From Odobenus rosmarus divergens (taxonomy: Eukaryota > Chordata > Mammalia > Carnivora > Odobenidae), in the NCBI RefSeq assembly GCF_000321225.1, contig NW_004451869.1, positions 248,001 through 312,000 of the forward strand: a DNA stretch of 64,000 nt, written 5' to 3'. Within the stretch, counting starts at the first letter, position 1. Every line of letters starts with the position of its first letter. Made by a program: the position numbers and the translations under genes. The notes under the pieces were generated by a model. It searched no databases. It was not told where the DNA came from and saw only the letters and a list, made by a program, of their open reading frames with translations. This document shows, piece by piece, positions 11,301-23,300 of the stretch.

Positions 11301-14300
11301 CTGGGCCCACAGACGGGGCAGAAACCCCAGCTCTGACGCTCCCCCTACTGGGGGGCAGTAACCGGCACGTGGAAGGTGACCACCGGGTCCTGGGGAAAAT
11401 CAACGGGACCCACAGCGGCCACACGGCATGAGAGCAAACAGAAAACAGTCCATCCGTCGAACACTTCGTATGGATTTCCAAGAATGTGACTCTGCACAGA
11501 GTTTAAGCCCGGAAACATCCTGGAAAATACATCTTTGTTGCCTCCAGAATTCGGCCATACGGATTCTCACTGGCTCAAGCAAAACAGCTTCAAAAAACTC
11601 CCGTGACTCAGAACGACCCAAACTCATCATCCCGGCCCAGATGTTTCAAAAGAAAACAATTACTTCCCATGAAATAAGAAGATTTTCTAATCGCAAGGAA
11701 ACCGCGAATTTACTTGAGAATCACAACGTGAAATGAATTTAGTTCAACCTGACTATTCAAGCCAGCGACAGAGCGGCAAACCGAACCAGCAACGCTCACC
11801 GAGGTAGGGTAAGACACAGTGGGCACACCAGCCAGACGCCCGCGAGTCACGGGATATTTTATGGCTTTGTAATCTGGCAACGCTTTGCGAAAACCTCCAT
11901 CTTGGCCTCTGATCCCTCTGGAGGACTCGGGCAGACTGGCCTCCGAGAATCCACAGGATGGGCTTCCAGACCCGCCTCCTGCTGTCCCACACATCACCTC
12001 CTGGTTACCCGCCGTGGATTCGCTAGTCCCCTCTGCTGGCTTCCTCTGGCACGCCCCTCCTACCACCGACTGGCGCCCTCTTGAGAAAACTCGCTTTACC
12101 GTTAGCCTGACCACAAACCAAATGAACCAAAAACACGACTCCAGGATAAAGAGAAGATGCACATCATACGACCTCAAGGCCAAGCAACTCGTGGCTTAGC
12201 CGCTCTCTGGAAGGGTCCACACAGAGAAGGGAGAGTGCAGCGTGAGGCTGCACCTGACACAGCTACGCTCTGCCAGCCCCCAGGGTTGCTCGGGCTTGGC
12301 CACTTACTGGTCAGGGCAGCAAAGTGGCTGAGGCCACATCGGATGAGGGAAACTTGGACTTCCGGGTTGAACTCCGTCAGGCCGAAGAGAGTGGGTGGGA
12401 TCACCTCGGGAAGTGCACTTTCCACAAGGTTCGGTCCTTTCCCAAGAATTCCGTAGCCCCAGACGAAAACATGTCCTTCTCCTGCATTATAGCAAACACA
12501 ATGGTCAGTCAGGCGAACCAAGCACAGCCCGCCCTCACTGGAAATTCAGACCGCACCACCAAGATCCACTATATCCACGCGGATGGGTTTTTTTTTTCCC
12601 CCCTCCCTGCTTGGCAAGAACACACGGACAGAGATCTAAAATAATGTTTCTTCTCTCCTCTTTACAATTCTTGCCTGTGAGGCCGTCTAGCCAGCTAACC
12701 CATCTCAGGACACAAACTTCCCACATCCGGAGCGTAACCGGGAGGGGCCCGGGTCATCCGTCACCCAGCAGCCGGGCAAGCACAGGGGAGGCTCAGAAGG
12801 GCGATTTTTCCCACACAGATGTTCTGCGTTTCACACCGATCGCGAGAGCAAGCTAAGTACACAACCAACCTCTGGCCAGATTCCTAAAAGTCTCAGAAAT
12901 GAGTATTTTGGTCATAGAAGGTTTAACGCTCCTCAGCGGTGCCAGACATTTAATCCCAGGGCCACGGGCCTCAGTATCCACACCCGACAGCCCTTCTCCT
13001 CTCGGCCCTGCGTCTTCTGGCACAGCCTCCCCGGGGAAGGCAGGGCTGAGTCTCCAGCCCAGGCGAAGGAGAGGCGGGAGCAGATTCCAGAGGTCTGCTA
13101 TTATTACAGAGGTTAGAAGGACTCGGTCCCGTCACTGTCTATTTGTCTACATCTGAATCATGGCTACTGTCCTTCTGTCAAGAATGTCACCCTCACCGTC
13201 ACCAGTCGATGATAAACTGAGCCCAGTCTAAGCAGGCCTTCCCACAGCCACGCTCCCTTCCCTCCCTCGGGCTGAGGGCTGCAGCCAAGGCTCCGGTGCA
13301 CCCTGAGCCATGCCCCCATCCAACCCACCTACAGCTCCCCAACGAACCGCCCACAGGAGGGTCTCACCATTTAACACAGCGCAGCCTGTACCACCGCACG
13401 CAGCCTGCCTCACCTTCCCCACTCCTGAGAAGGGTAAGCACCGGGGGACGTTCACCTGAATCAAAACCAGAGCCACACCGTCAGGAAGACAAAACCAGTG
13501 AGAGCTCGGAAATGCTCTGTCTCGTGTACAAAGTAGAAAAGTCCCGGTTCGTTAATTCAATCTGCAAGTTATTTCCTGAATGTCCAAGATACACTAAAGA
13601 TCTAACCAGGTGCTGGGATTCAACGGGGGGAAGCAACTTGGTCCCTCTTTCAGAGTGGGGTCCAGTGGAAAAGGTAAGAGGCCAGCTGAAATTAACCCCA
13701 AATTAATTTGTACTGAATGCAATGAAGGAGAGTCCAGGGTCTCAGAGAGTGAATGTCGGGGAACCTGATCTAGTTTGCGGGGAGGAGCATCAGGGAAGGA
13801 CCTGGAAGGCTTCATTTTATCCTGGGACCTCAAGGATGAGCAGGGGTGACCAGGCAAGGGGAGAGAGGACATGTGCAGGAGTGGACCTGGCCCATGCACG
13901 GGGCAAGGGGTGAGTGGGCCGCCTTCAGGGGGCCTGAACAAGGTCAGAGAGGCTGAAGCGGAGGCCTGAGGGGCAATACAGAGCCCAGGTCGGCAGGAGG
14001 TCGTGGGGCCCGTAAGGAATTGGTCTTTCTCCTGAACACAATGGGGAGCCAGCAGGGGTACTAAGAAGAGGAGGATTTCCAGAGGCCACGTGAGGGGACC
14101 TGGGACACAGTGGGGGACCGGGGTGTGGGCGATGCGCAGTTCACTGCGCCCAGAGACGGCCGAGTGGAAATGTCTGGGGATACAGACATGTGGACCCCTG
14201 AAGACCAGTCTGGGTGGAGAGCGGGAAGCCCACACAGGGCGTCTGCAGGTGGAGGCCGCATGGGTTGGGTGGAAGGACAGATGGGGAGGGACCAGCGGAG

Positions 14301-17300
14301 AAGGGGAGGCTGGAGCTGCGGGGAAGAAGGCTCAGCAGATGGGGGAGGGCTCCTGGGAAGGCGGGAGGAGACGGGACCCGGGACGTACGGAGGAGAATCG
14401 CGTCATGGGGGAGGGCCAGAGGGTGGAGGACACAGAGTGGGAAACTGAGGGCACTTGTATCTGATAGCATATGTTTTCTCTATGAATCAGGGGCCAGATC
14501 TGCTGCCGAGAATGAGAGACACGAGGGTCAGGGGTTTGCAGAATGAAGTGTGGCCAACTCAGCTTTCCAGCGGGATTTGGTCGTGGTGCCTCTACTGAGG
14601 GATAACTCCGGAAAGACAGATTTTTAAGGGCTGCAGGGGCGGCCATGAATCTTTACAGATAGGCTTTCAAATGGGGACAGCTGGAGGATAACAGTCCCGA
14701 AGTTGACGCAAAAGGAGTAAGGGGACTCACTGATCCAGGAAATGTCCGCCTGGATGGGGTGAGGCTGTCAGAGCATCTTTACCTGACCGTGCTCTGGCAC
14801 GACGCCCTCAGCAAGCGCCAAGAAACGCTCTAGCACGGAGCCCGCTGTCCGAGACAGGACAAGGCTCAGGCCTCGGTCACGAGTCACAGCTGCGGTGGGC
14901 TGCTCCTCACAAGGTCCCCGTGACCCCCACCTCCTGCTAGTCACACCCACGTGCCCACCCTCCCCCCGCCGCCCCGGGCCCTGGTGTGGGGCCCGACCTC
15001 GTGACCAGCTTCTCGGGAGCAGAATGCCAGTGAAAGCCAGGGGAGGTCATTGCCAAGATTAAATGATAAAACGCCCGCTTCCGTCTCACTCGCTCTCTCA
15101 TTTGCTTGCTCCGATGAAGCCAGCTGCCATGTTGGGAGGTGCCACATGGAGAAGCCTACATGGCCAGGAACCCAGGAAGGCTGGGCCAACAGCTAGTAGC
15201 TGCCTCACCACCAGCGAGGAACTGGGGCTCCAGTCCAACGGTCCGCGAGGACCTGCGTCCTGCCAACAACCACCAGGGTGGTCCTGGAGGTAGAGCCTTC
15301 GCCCACTGAACCCTAAAATGACCACAGCCTTCGAGGGACCAGGGCCGGAAGACCCAGCTAAGCCACCCCTGGATGCCTGACCCACAGAAACTGTGAGATA
15401 ATAGATGTGTGTTGGGTGCAATCACGAAGTGCTGGGGTCATTTGTTACGCAGCAGTAACTGCCACGACCCTGGATCTGTCCACCACAGGAAGGCTGTGGG
15501 ACACGGGTTCTCAGGACTTGGGAGCAGGAAGAGCAACAATTTTCCTGAACATGTTATTTGTTTATCTTATAGAAACAATGAATCATTTAAATGGGCGTGT
15601 TTTCTTCTCTGCTTTGGCTTAACTAGGAAGCTCAGAACTGTATCTGCAACGGCTTCTAGCCACTGGGCCGGACCACAGGGAATGCTTCTCCTCATCCTGT
15701 TCGCTGACTTTTAGTTTCCCTCTGGGCTGATCTCTTTATTAATACATATTTAAGAGGTGCCTGGGTGATGCTGTCAGTTAAGCAACCGACTCTCGGTTTC
15801 AGCTCAGGTCATGATCTCAGGGTCTTGGGACTGAGCCTCATGTCAGGCTCCGTGCACAGCGGGGAGTCTGCTTGAGATTCTCTCTCTCTCTCTTTCTTTC
15901 CCGTCTGCCCCCCACCCACTCTCTCACCCTCTCAAATGAATAAATAATTCTTTAAAAAAATACATATTTAAAACCTTCTGTATGTTGTCAGAAGTTTGAT
16001 AGTATTAAGAAATAAAATGTATTTTTTAAACAGTCCTTATATTTTAAAGAGACATAAATAAACTTTTATGGATAAAACATGACATCTGGGGGTGCCTGAA
16101 TGGCTCAGTCGTTAAGCATCTGCCGTCGGCTCAGGTCATGACCCCAGGGTCCTGGGATCGAGCCCCGCACTGGGCTCCCTGCTCCGCGGGAAGCCTGCTT
16201 CTCTCTCCCACACCCCCTGCTTGTGTTCCCTCTCTTGCTGTGTCTGTCTGTGTCAAATAAATAAATAAAATCTTAAAAAAAAAAAAAATATGACGTCTGG
16301 GGTTTACTGCAAAATAATCCAGGGCAGGGGCACTTGGGTGGCTCAGTCAGTTAAGCGACCGACTCTCAGTTTCAGCTCAGGTCGTGATCTCAGGATCTTG
16401 GGGTCGAACCCCTGTCAGGCTCTGTGCATAGCAAGGAATGTGCTTGAGATTTCCTCTCTCCCTCTCCCTCCTCGTGTTCTCTCTAAAATAATAAATCTTA
16501 AAAAAAAATACATATTTAAAACCCTCTGTATATGTCAGAAGTTTGACAGTATTAAGCAATAAATATATTTTTTAAATAGTCCTTATCTTTTAAAGAGACA
16601 TATGGAAACTTTTATGGATAAAATATGTCTGGGATTTATTGCAAAATAATCCAGGGCAGGGGCACCTGGGTGGCTCAGTCGGTTGAAGTCCGACTCTTGG
16701 TTTCAGCTCAGATCGTGATCTCAGAGTCTTGGGATCGAGCCCTGCGTCAGGCTCCACACTGCGCGTGGAGCCTGCTTGAGATTCTCTCTCTCTCTCTCCC
16801 TCTGTCCTGCCCACCCCCCATGCACATGCTCTCTCTCTCTCTCTCTCTAAAAAAAAATCCAGGGCAGAGAAGCAGATAGCAACAAAAACTGGCCATTAGG
16901 GGCATGGGCTTGTTTTGGGGGGGTGGGGGAGGAGGGCAAAGAAAATGTTCTGGAATTAGATGGCTGCACAACTCATGACTACACTAAAAACCACTAAGTT
17001 CTACACTTGAGAACGGTGAATTATGTCTTGGGTTTCTGGGGGGGGGGGTTGGTTTTGTCTGTTCTCTTAAATAGGCCCTTAGTTGAGAATTGTTGAATGC
17101 AGGTGAGAGATACATGGAGAGTCATCATGCAGTGAGCTCTACTTTTTGTTTTTATCTGCGATTCCCCTTCATGTTTAAAACCCTGCCATACTGTAGTGAG
17201 GGTGGCTCCCTTCGGTGAGAAGGCGGGGGCGGTGACAGGCCACAGGCAGCGGCTCCTGAAGTACTGTGCGTGTCCTGCTGCCTGGGGGGCGGGGGGGGCA

Positions 17301-20300
17301 GGTGCACACTTGTGACCTGCACACTCTGTGTGGCATGTATATTACACGGCAACAGGAAGCACATGGGGACACCATGGGAACTCCTACCCCTTTCAGACTG
17401 GGACGGGGCGCACAGGCGCACCCAACAGCCTGCTCTACGGCAGGACTACCGCGTCAGAGGCTGGATAACCATGGCTTTGACCCCCGGGTTTCATTCCAGA
17501 CTCTGAGAAGCTGGCCAGGAAGAGGCGGTCTTACAGGTGGTCGGGCCTAAACAGCACGTCACACTTCGCTGAAGAGGCTTTTGTTTTCTTTAAAGATTTA
17601 TTTATTTATTTGAGGAGAGAAAGAGAGCGCGGACCCATGCACACGCACACAAGCAGGAAAGGGGCAGGGGGCGAGGGAAAGAATCTCCAGCAGACTCCCG
17701 ACAGAGCACGGGGCCCACCGTGGGGCTCAACCCCACGACCCTGAGACCAGGACACGAGCTGCAGTCAAGAGTCGGACACCCAACCAACTGAGCCGCCCAG
17801 GCGCCCCTGAAGAGCCTCTTATAAACGCCCATTAACACTCTGTAATTCCAAACCTCCCAGGCGGCGCTGTGAGCGACCCGTACCTGTGTGGAGTCGGTAA
17901 CGGCGGCCAGCTGCAGGTACTCCGAGTTCCCCCAACCGAAGAGGCCGCCCTCAGCAGACACGGCCAGGCAGCAATCACCGTGGGTGGCCACCTGCACGAT
18001 GTTCACTCCGGCCAGGTCCCCGGCCAGCTTGGTGGGGACGCTGGTGATATGGTAGTGGCCCAGACCTGCCATGATGGCCAAGCGTTACTCCCAGCTACTG
18101 ACTCTGGGAACAGACACTTCCACAGGCTTCCTACGTGCCGAGCATGGTGTTAAACGCTTTACAAGTATCAGCTCGGCAAGGCTGATCTGGTCCTCTGCGC
18201 GCGCTACAACTTCCTTCTCCACGCTTTCTCAGAGGAGGAACAAACAGAAGAGTGAGCGTTTATTTTTAAAACCCTGGAGGCTTTCTAAGTCTGATTCAAG
18301 TTAGAAATGTTTATGAGACAGAACAGCACGACACAATGAGGCCCGAGGACCCTATGAGAATACACACATGGAATGCTGCAACAAGCGATCTCCAATGCAC
18401 CGTCGCTGGGCTTACCAGAGAATAAAGGAAATCTCCCAGAGCCCATCCCAACCCCCACAACACCCCCCAAAATAACAGTAAGCTGAAACTAGCCCACTGG
18501 CATGGTAGACAGTGAACAGGGGAAAAGACAGGGCGGGCCAGAGGCTATCGGGACACATGTCACCATCCGCATGTGACAGAAGGGGAGTCCCAGGCAGCAG
18601 ACCAAGGCAGATTGCACACCCCTGTCTCCCTGCTTTAAACCAGGCTTCCTCAATGGGACCCAGGGCAACGTCAGACTCGAAGCACCCCTTAGCAACAGGC
18701 AAAAGCCAACCTGAACCCCCTCTGGAGGAAAGCATCTCCATTTAGGCCCTTCCAGTTTCTGCAAGTTCAATTCAACAAAATAGGAGCCCACGGTCAAAAG
18801 TTACTCAACACACAAGGAAGGACGCCCCTGTGAGTCAGAGTAAACCGAACCAACAAAATAAAAAAAAGAACTGGGGGCAATGTTTAAAGAAACAAAAGCA
18901 GGAATAAGAGACTACTGAAAATGGCCAGGTAAATCTGAAAAGGAAGTGATAAGCAATGAAAAAAATACAGTTAAAATTCAAAACAAGCCAGGCCTGTGAA
19001 CTTATAAAAAGATGGTCACTCTCAGGGACGCCTGGGTGGCTCAGTCGGTTAAGCGTCTGCCTTCCGCTCAGGTCATGATCCCAGGGTCCTGGGATTGAGT
19101 CCCGCATAGGGCTCAGCAGGGAGCCTGCTTCTCCCTCTGCCTGCCCCTCCCCCCGCTTGTGCTCGCTCTAACAAATAAATAAAATCTTAAAAAAAAAAAG
19201 GTTTTTTTTTGTTTTTTTTGTTTTTGTTTTTTTTAATAAGTCAAATTGGGAAGGATTACAAAAGAAAGGAACAGGATACTGAGAATCTGCAAGGGAGGAG
19301 GCCAATCATTTTAGGAAAGATGGCCCAGAAAGACTTCCCAGAAGAGATGGACACCCAAGATGAGGCCTAACGGATGAAAAGGAGAGCGAAGACAGGCATT
19401 CCAGGCAAGGTCGGCTTGTGTCAAGGCCCTCTGGCTACAAGAGGAAGCCGGCTCCAGGAAGTGACTGCAGGGGGCCTGCATGGCTGGACGCCAAGCCCAG
19501 CAAGCAAGGGCAGGGAGGCCACAGAAGGTGTCACCTGTGATAGCTCGTTTCTGGAATGGCTCCAGGCAACTGTTAACCGTGGTTAGCTCCAGCAAGTGGG
19601 GCTTTCACTTTTCACCCTACAGCTCCCAGCTCCCTACTGCACCATCCCCAGGGGGGAAGGGCCCACTACCTGTTTGCCCGTCGGCGCCCCAGCCACAAGA
19701 GTAGACTTCTCCTTTGTCCGTCAGGAACAGGCTATGGTCCTGGCCACAAACCACCTGTCAGATGAACAGCGGTGAAGCTGAAGAGAAATCCTTGGAAGCC
19801 CAGTGTCCTGGTCGATCGATGGACACAAAGCTCCCCACATTCCCTACCACTCCCAAGCGGTGAGCCAGCTGGGCCCAACGGGCTGCCCCGCACGGCCTCC
19901 ACATCTTATTCTTGCTTAGTCCCCTCCTCCATAAGCCTCACTCCTCCCCGCTCCCCTCCTCAGCCTCCCTACTGGCCTCCGATCTTTGTCACTAGCTCCC
20001 CATCTTCCCTTCCAAGCCCTCAGGCTGCCCCATCCTTCTGCCATAACACCTTTCCTACCACCCAGCCCTGGTCTATCTGATACACGCCTCCGCCATCTCC
20101 CACGATGCCTTCTCCCCCTCCCACTCCACCCCTGGGAGACTTAACAATTCTCCTTCTGTGCTCTCAGGGCAATTCCTGTAAGCATCCGCTTATGTATTTA
20201 AGTATTTATTGTTACGTACTGACCACGTGCCAGGCACTGCACCAGGGATGGAAATAAAATAGCGAGCAAGATATGGACAGCCTGGGACACACACACACAC

Positions 20301-23300
20301 ACACACAGCTAGCTTAATCTGTGCCTCCCTCTTAAGAGTGTCAGCCCCCCAAACCTTATTAAACTCTGTACCCCCATAACCCTAGTGGAAACCAATACCC
20401 TCCTGACCTACAGGAGGTAGGCAATACTTTTTACTAAAATAATTTATTGAGATAACTGCCCTAACCAATTTGCCATCACCCCCCCCACCTTTCACCCCTG
20501 CAAAGGCACCCCCAAGGGCTGGATGAGTGGCTCTCAGCATGCGCCTCTTACCTGGACCACCTGCCCATCGAAGTCCTGCATTCTGTTGACTTTGTGACTT
20601 TCGCTGAAGCCAGGAGCAATTTAGGGAGAAGCAAGAGATATGGTCAAGGTAAAAGCACTGTGTGGTTCTGCCCCTGCCCGTCACCCCTAACTGACGGACC
20701 CCGAATGCACACAGTAACTGTTAGGGAAACTCTCAAAGTCAAATATAGGGCAGAGGTAGGCCTAGGCATGAAAGCAAAACAAAACAACCCTTTGGTGATT
20801 TTTTTTTTTTTAAATAGGCTCCATGCCCAATGTGGGGCTCAAACTCACAGCCCCAAGATCAAGAGTCGCATGCTCTACAGACTGAGCCAACCAGGTGCCC
20901 CCCCACCGCCTTGGGTGATTTTTTTTTTTAAGATTTTATTTATTTATTTGTCACAGAGAGAGAGAGAGAGAGAGTGCACAAGCAGGGGGAGTGGCAGAGG
21001 GAAAAGCAGGCTCCCCACTGAGCAGGGAGCCCAATGCGGGGCTTGATCCCAGACCCCTGGGATCATGACCTGAGCCAAAGGCAGATGCTTAACAGACCGA
21101 GCCATCCAGGTGTCCCCCACCTTTGGTGATTTTAATATGCTGCCAGAGGTGAGACTTGTATTTAGACCCAACAGCATAATGTGAGGAAGGAGAGGGGAAT
21201 TTCTTTAAAGTTCAAAATAAATAAGGGTCTGGCTCAATGGGTAGAGCGTGCGACTCTTGATCTTGGGGCTGTGAGTTTGAGCCCCACGTTGGGTGTAGAG
21301 ATTACTTAAAAATAAAATCTTAGGAAAAAAAAAAGACTGAAATAAATAAGAAAGGAACAGAGAAGAATTTTTAAAGTTAATCTATTTGGTAAAAATAAAA
21401 AACTAATTCAAAAGAAGTTCTACACACCACAATCAACACCCGACCGCCCTCCCTTCCACCAAGCTACCATATGGAGCTCAACCCGCAATGGAACAATACC
21501 CTCCACAGCTTTCCAGTGACTTCTCACCGCCCCTCTCAAGCAGGGGGAAGCGTGCCATTTCCTGCTCTGTGCGTCTATCACTTAGTAACCACACGAGAAA
21601 TGTTAAATGCTTAACACGATTTGGGGAAGTCCTTTGGGGAACTCACCTGTAAATTTCATTTTCGACCACGTTTCTTCCGCACTGCCCGTAAGAATTGTTT
21701 CCCATGCTAAAGACTGAAGAATAACACCACCAGTGAAATCAGCTCTGCAAGTTCATGGGATCCCAGAATGTGAGGCCTTGCAAAGGGGGTCTCGGAAGTG
21801 GTCTTAGTCCAACCACTCACCCTAAGCACCCGTTTCCCCAACACCCCCAGCCTCTGCAGGCTCACCCACAGGCGTGCTGGGGCCTGGCCCTGCAGCAACA
21901 GCCTGAGCCACCTTGACGGTCCCCTCTGCCTTCCCCTGCAGGTGCTCGTTCCACCTCTCACAAATGCCACGTTCCGAGGCAAGCACCCCCTGGGGAAGGC
22001 CCCAGCACCCCCACTCCCTGGACCTATCACCAGAGGTTGCCCTCCATGCCAAAGGTGTTTTTGTTTTGTTTTTTTTTTAAAGATTTTTATTTATTTATTT
22101 ATTTATTTGACAGAGAGAGACACAGCGAGAGAGGGAACACAAGCAGGGGGCAGAGGGAGAGGGAGAAGCGGCTTCCCACGGAGCAGGGAGCCCGACACGG
22201 GGCTCAATCCCAGGACCCTTGGTCATGACCTGAGCCGAAGGCAGATGCTTAACCAACTGAGCCACCCAGGCGCCCCGCCAAAGCTGCTCTTGAAAGAGTT
22301 CCTGAACACCACCTTTGCCTTTTCCCACAAAGCACACTTAGCCAGAAAATGAAATTGGAAACATTTAGTCAAGAGGGCCTTTCCCTGGAAACAGTCGCTC
22401 TTCGGGAGAGTCCGTGTTATCTGGACTCTGAAAGCCCACCAGCTGAAAAAGTGCTGGCAAATAGGCTCCTTTCGGTACAACACAAAACACCGTCTACACG
22501 CACAGCCCGGCTCAGTGACTTCACGGCAAAGGCAGTGGGTGGGAGGCCTCGCTAAGGCGGCCAGGTGTGCACTGTCACATTTATAAATACCTGAGGTTTT
22601 CGAAGAATCGCAGAGAGCAGAGAACATAAAAGAGCTGGCAGGATCTGCCCAATGTGGTGATATTGAGCCATCCTCCCGATTTGCTTGGGAAATGCCAGGA
22701 GCCTCACTATGTGTGGTTCCATCAAACGAACCAGTTTCAAGCCAAGGCCAAGGGCTCCCCCCCACCCCATGAACCTGGAACAGGCCAACTCACCTCCTTC
22801 GCGGTCTGTCAGGATGAGAGAGTGGGCTCTGCCGCAGGAGACCTGCAGCACCTGGGTCTCCTGAGGTCTGTCCAGAGGCAGTGGGACGGGCGAAGGCTCC
22901 AGAACATACTCGTATCCCCTGGCTGAAAGAAAAACGTGCAAGTTCACGGTGCGTCACACAGACGGAGTCACAGCCTCATGCTGTCCAACCCCCACACTGC
23001 CCCACAGTCACAGATCAGAGTGACTCATCAAGGCACATAAGCTAGTGGCAGAGCTAAGACGAGAGCCCCAGGCCCCAGGTCCGGACCCGCTGCACCCCAC
23101 TGGCTCCAATGAGCCTTCCCGTGTCATTAACACCATTTGCATCTAAGGAGAGTGACGGCATTTTCCTCCTGTAAGACCCACTAACCAGTAACGATACTGC
23201 TTCTATTAAAAAGTGGGGAAAAGAATATGTAGAAGCATCTACTTGCATATGCATCACATCTTTCCAGAAGGAGAAACTGGAAACTGTTAACACAGGTTGT

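Larger units (their letters stand above)
15960..16857. repeat. Tandem duplication, two diverged copies
   Basis: The segment TACATATTTAAAACC to CCAGGGCAGGGG plus a SINE occurs twice. Copy 1 is 15960-16088 and 16289-16326 with SINE 16327-16509. Copy 2 is 16510-16658 with SINE 16659-16857. Copy 1 alone carries an extra SINE at 16089-16288. Confidence 0.85.

Noticed and set aside
13594..14235. Open frame of 213 codons on the minus strand
   Set aside because: Antisense to an old repeat, with no conserved motif and no splice or start context.
21222..21300. tRNA-like sequences with A/B-box-like motifs, repeated many times
   Set aside because: They are heads of tRNA-Lys-derived SINEs with A-rich tails and target duplications, not functional tRNA genes.
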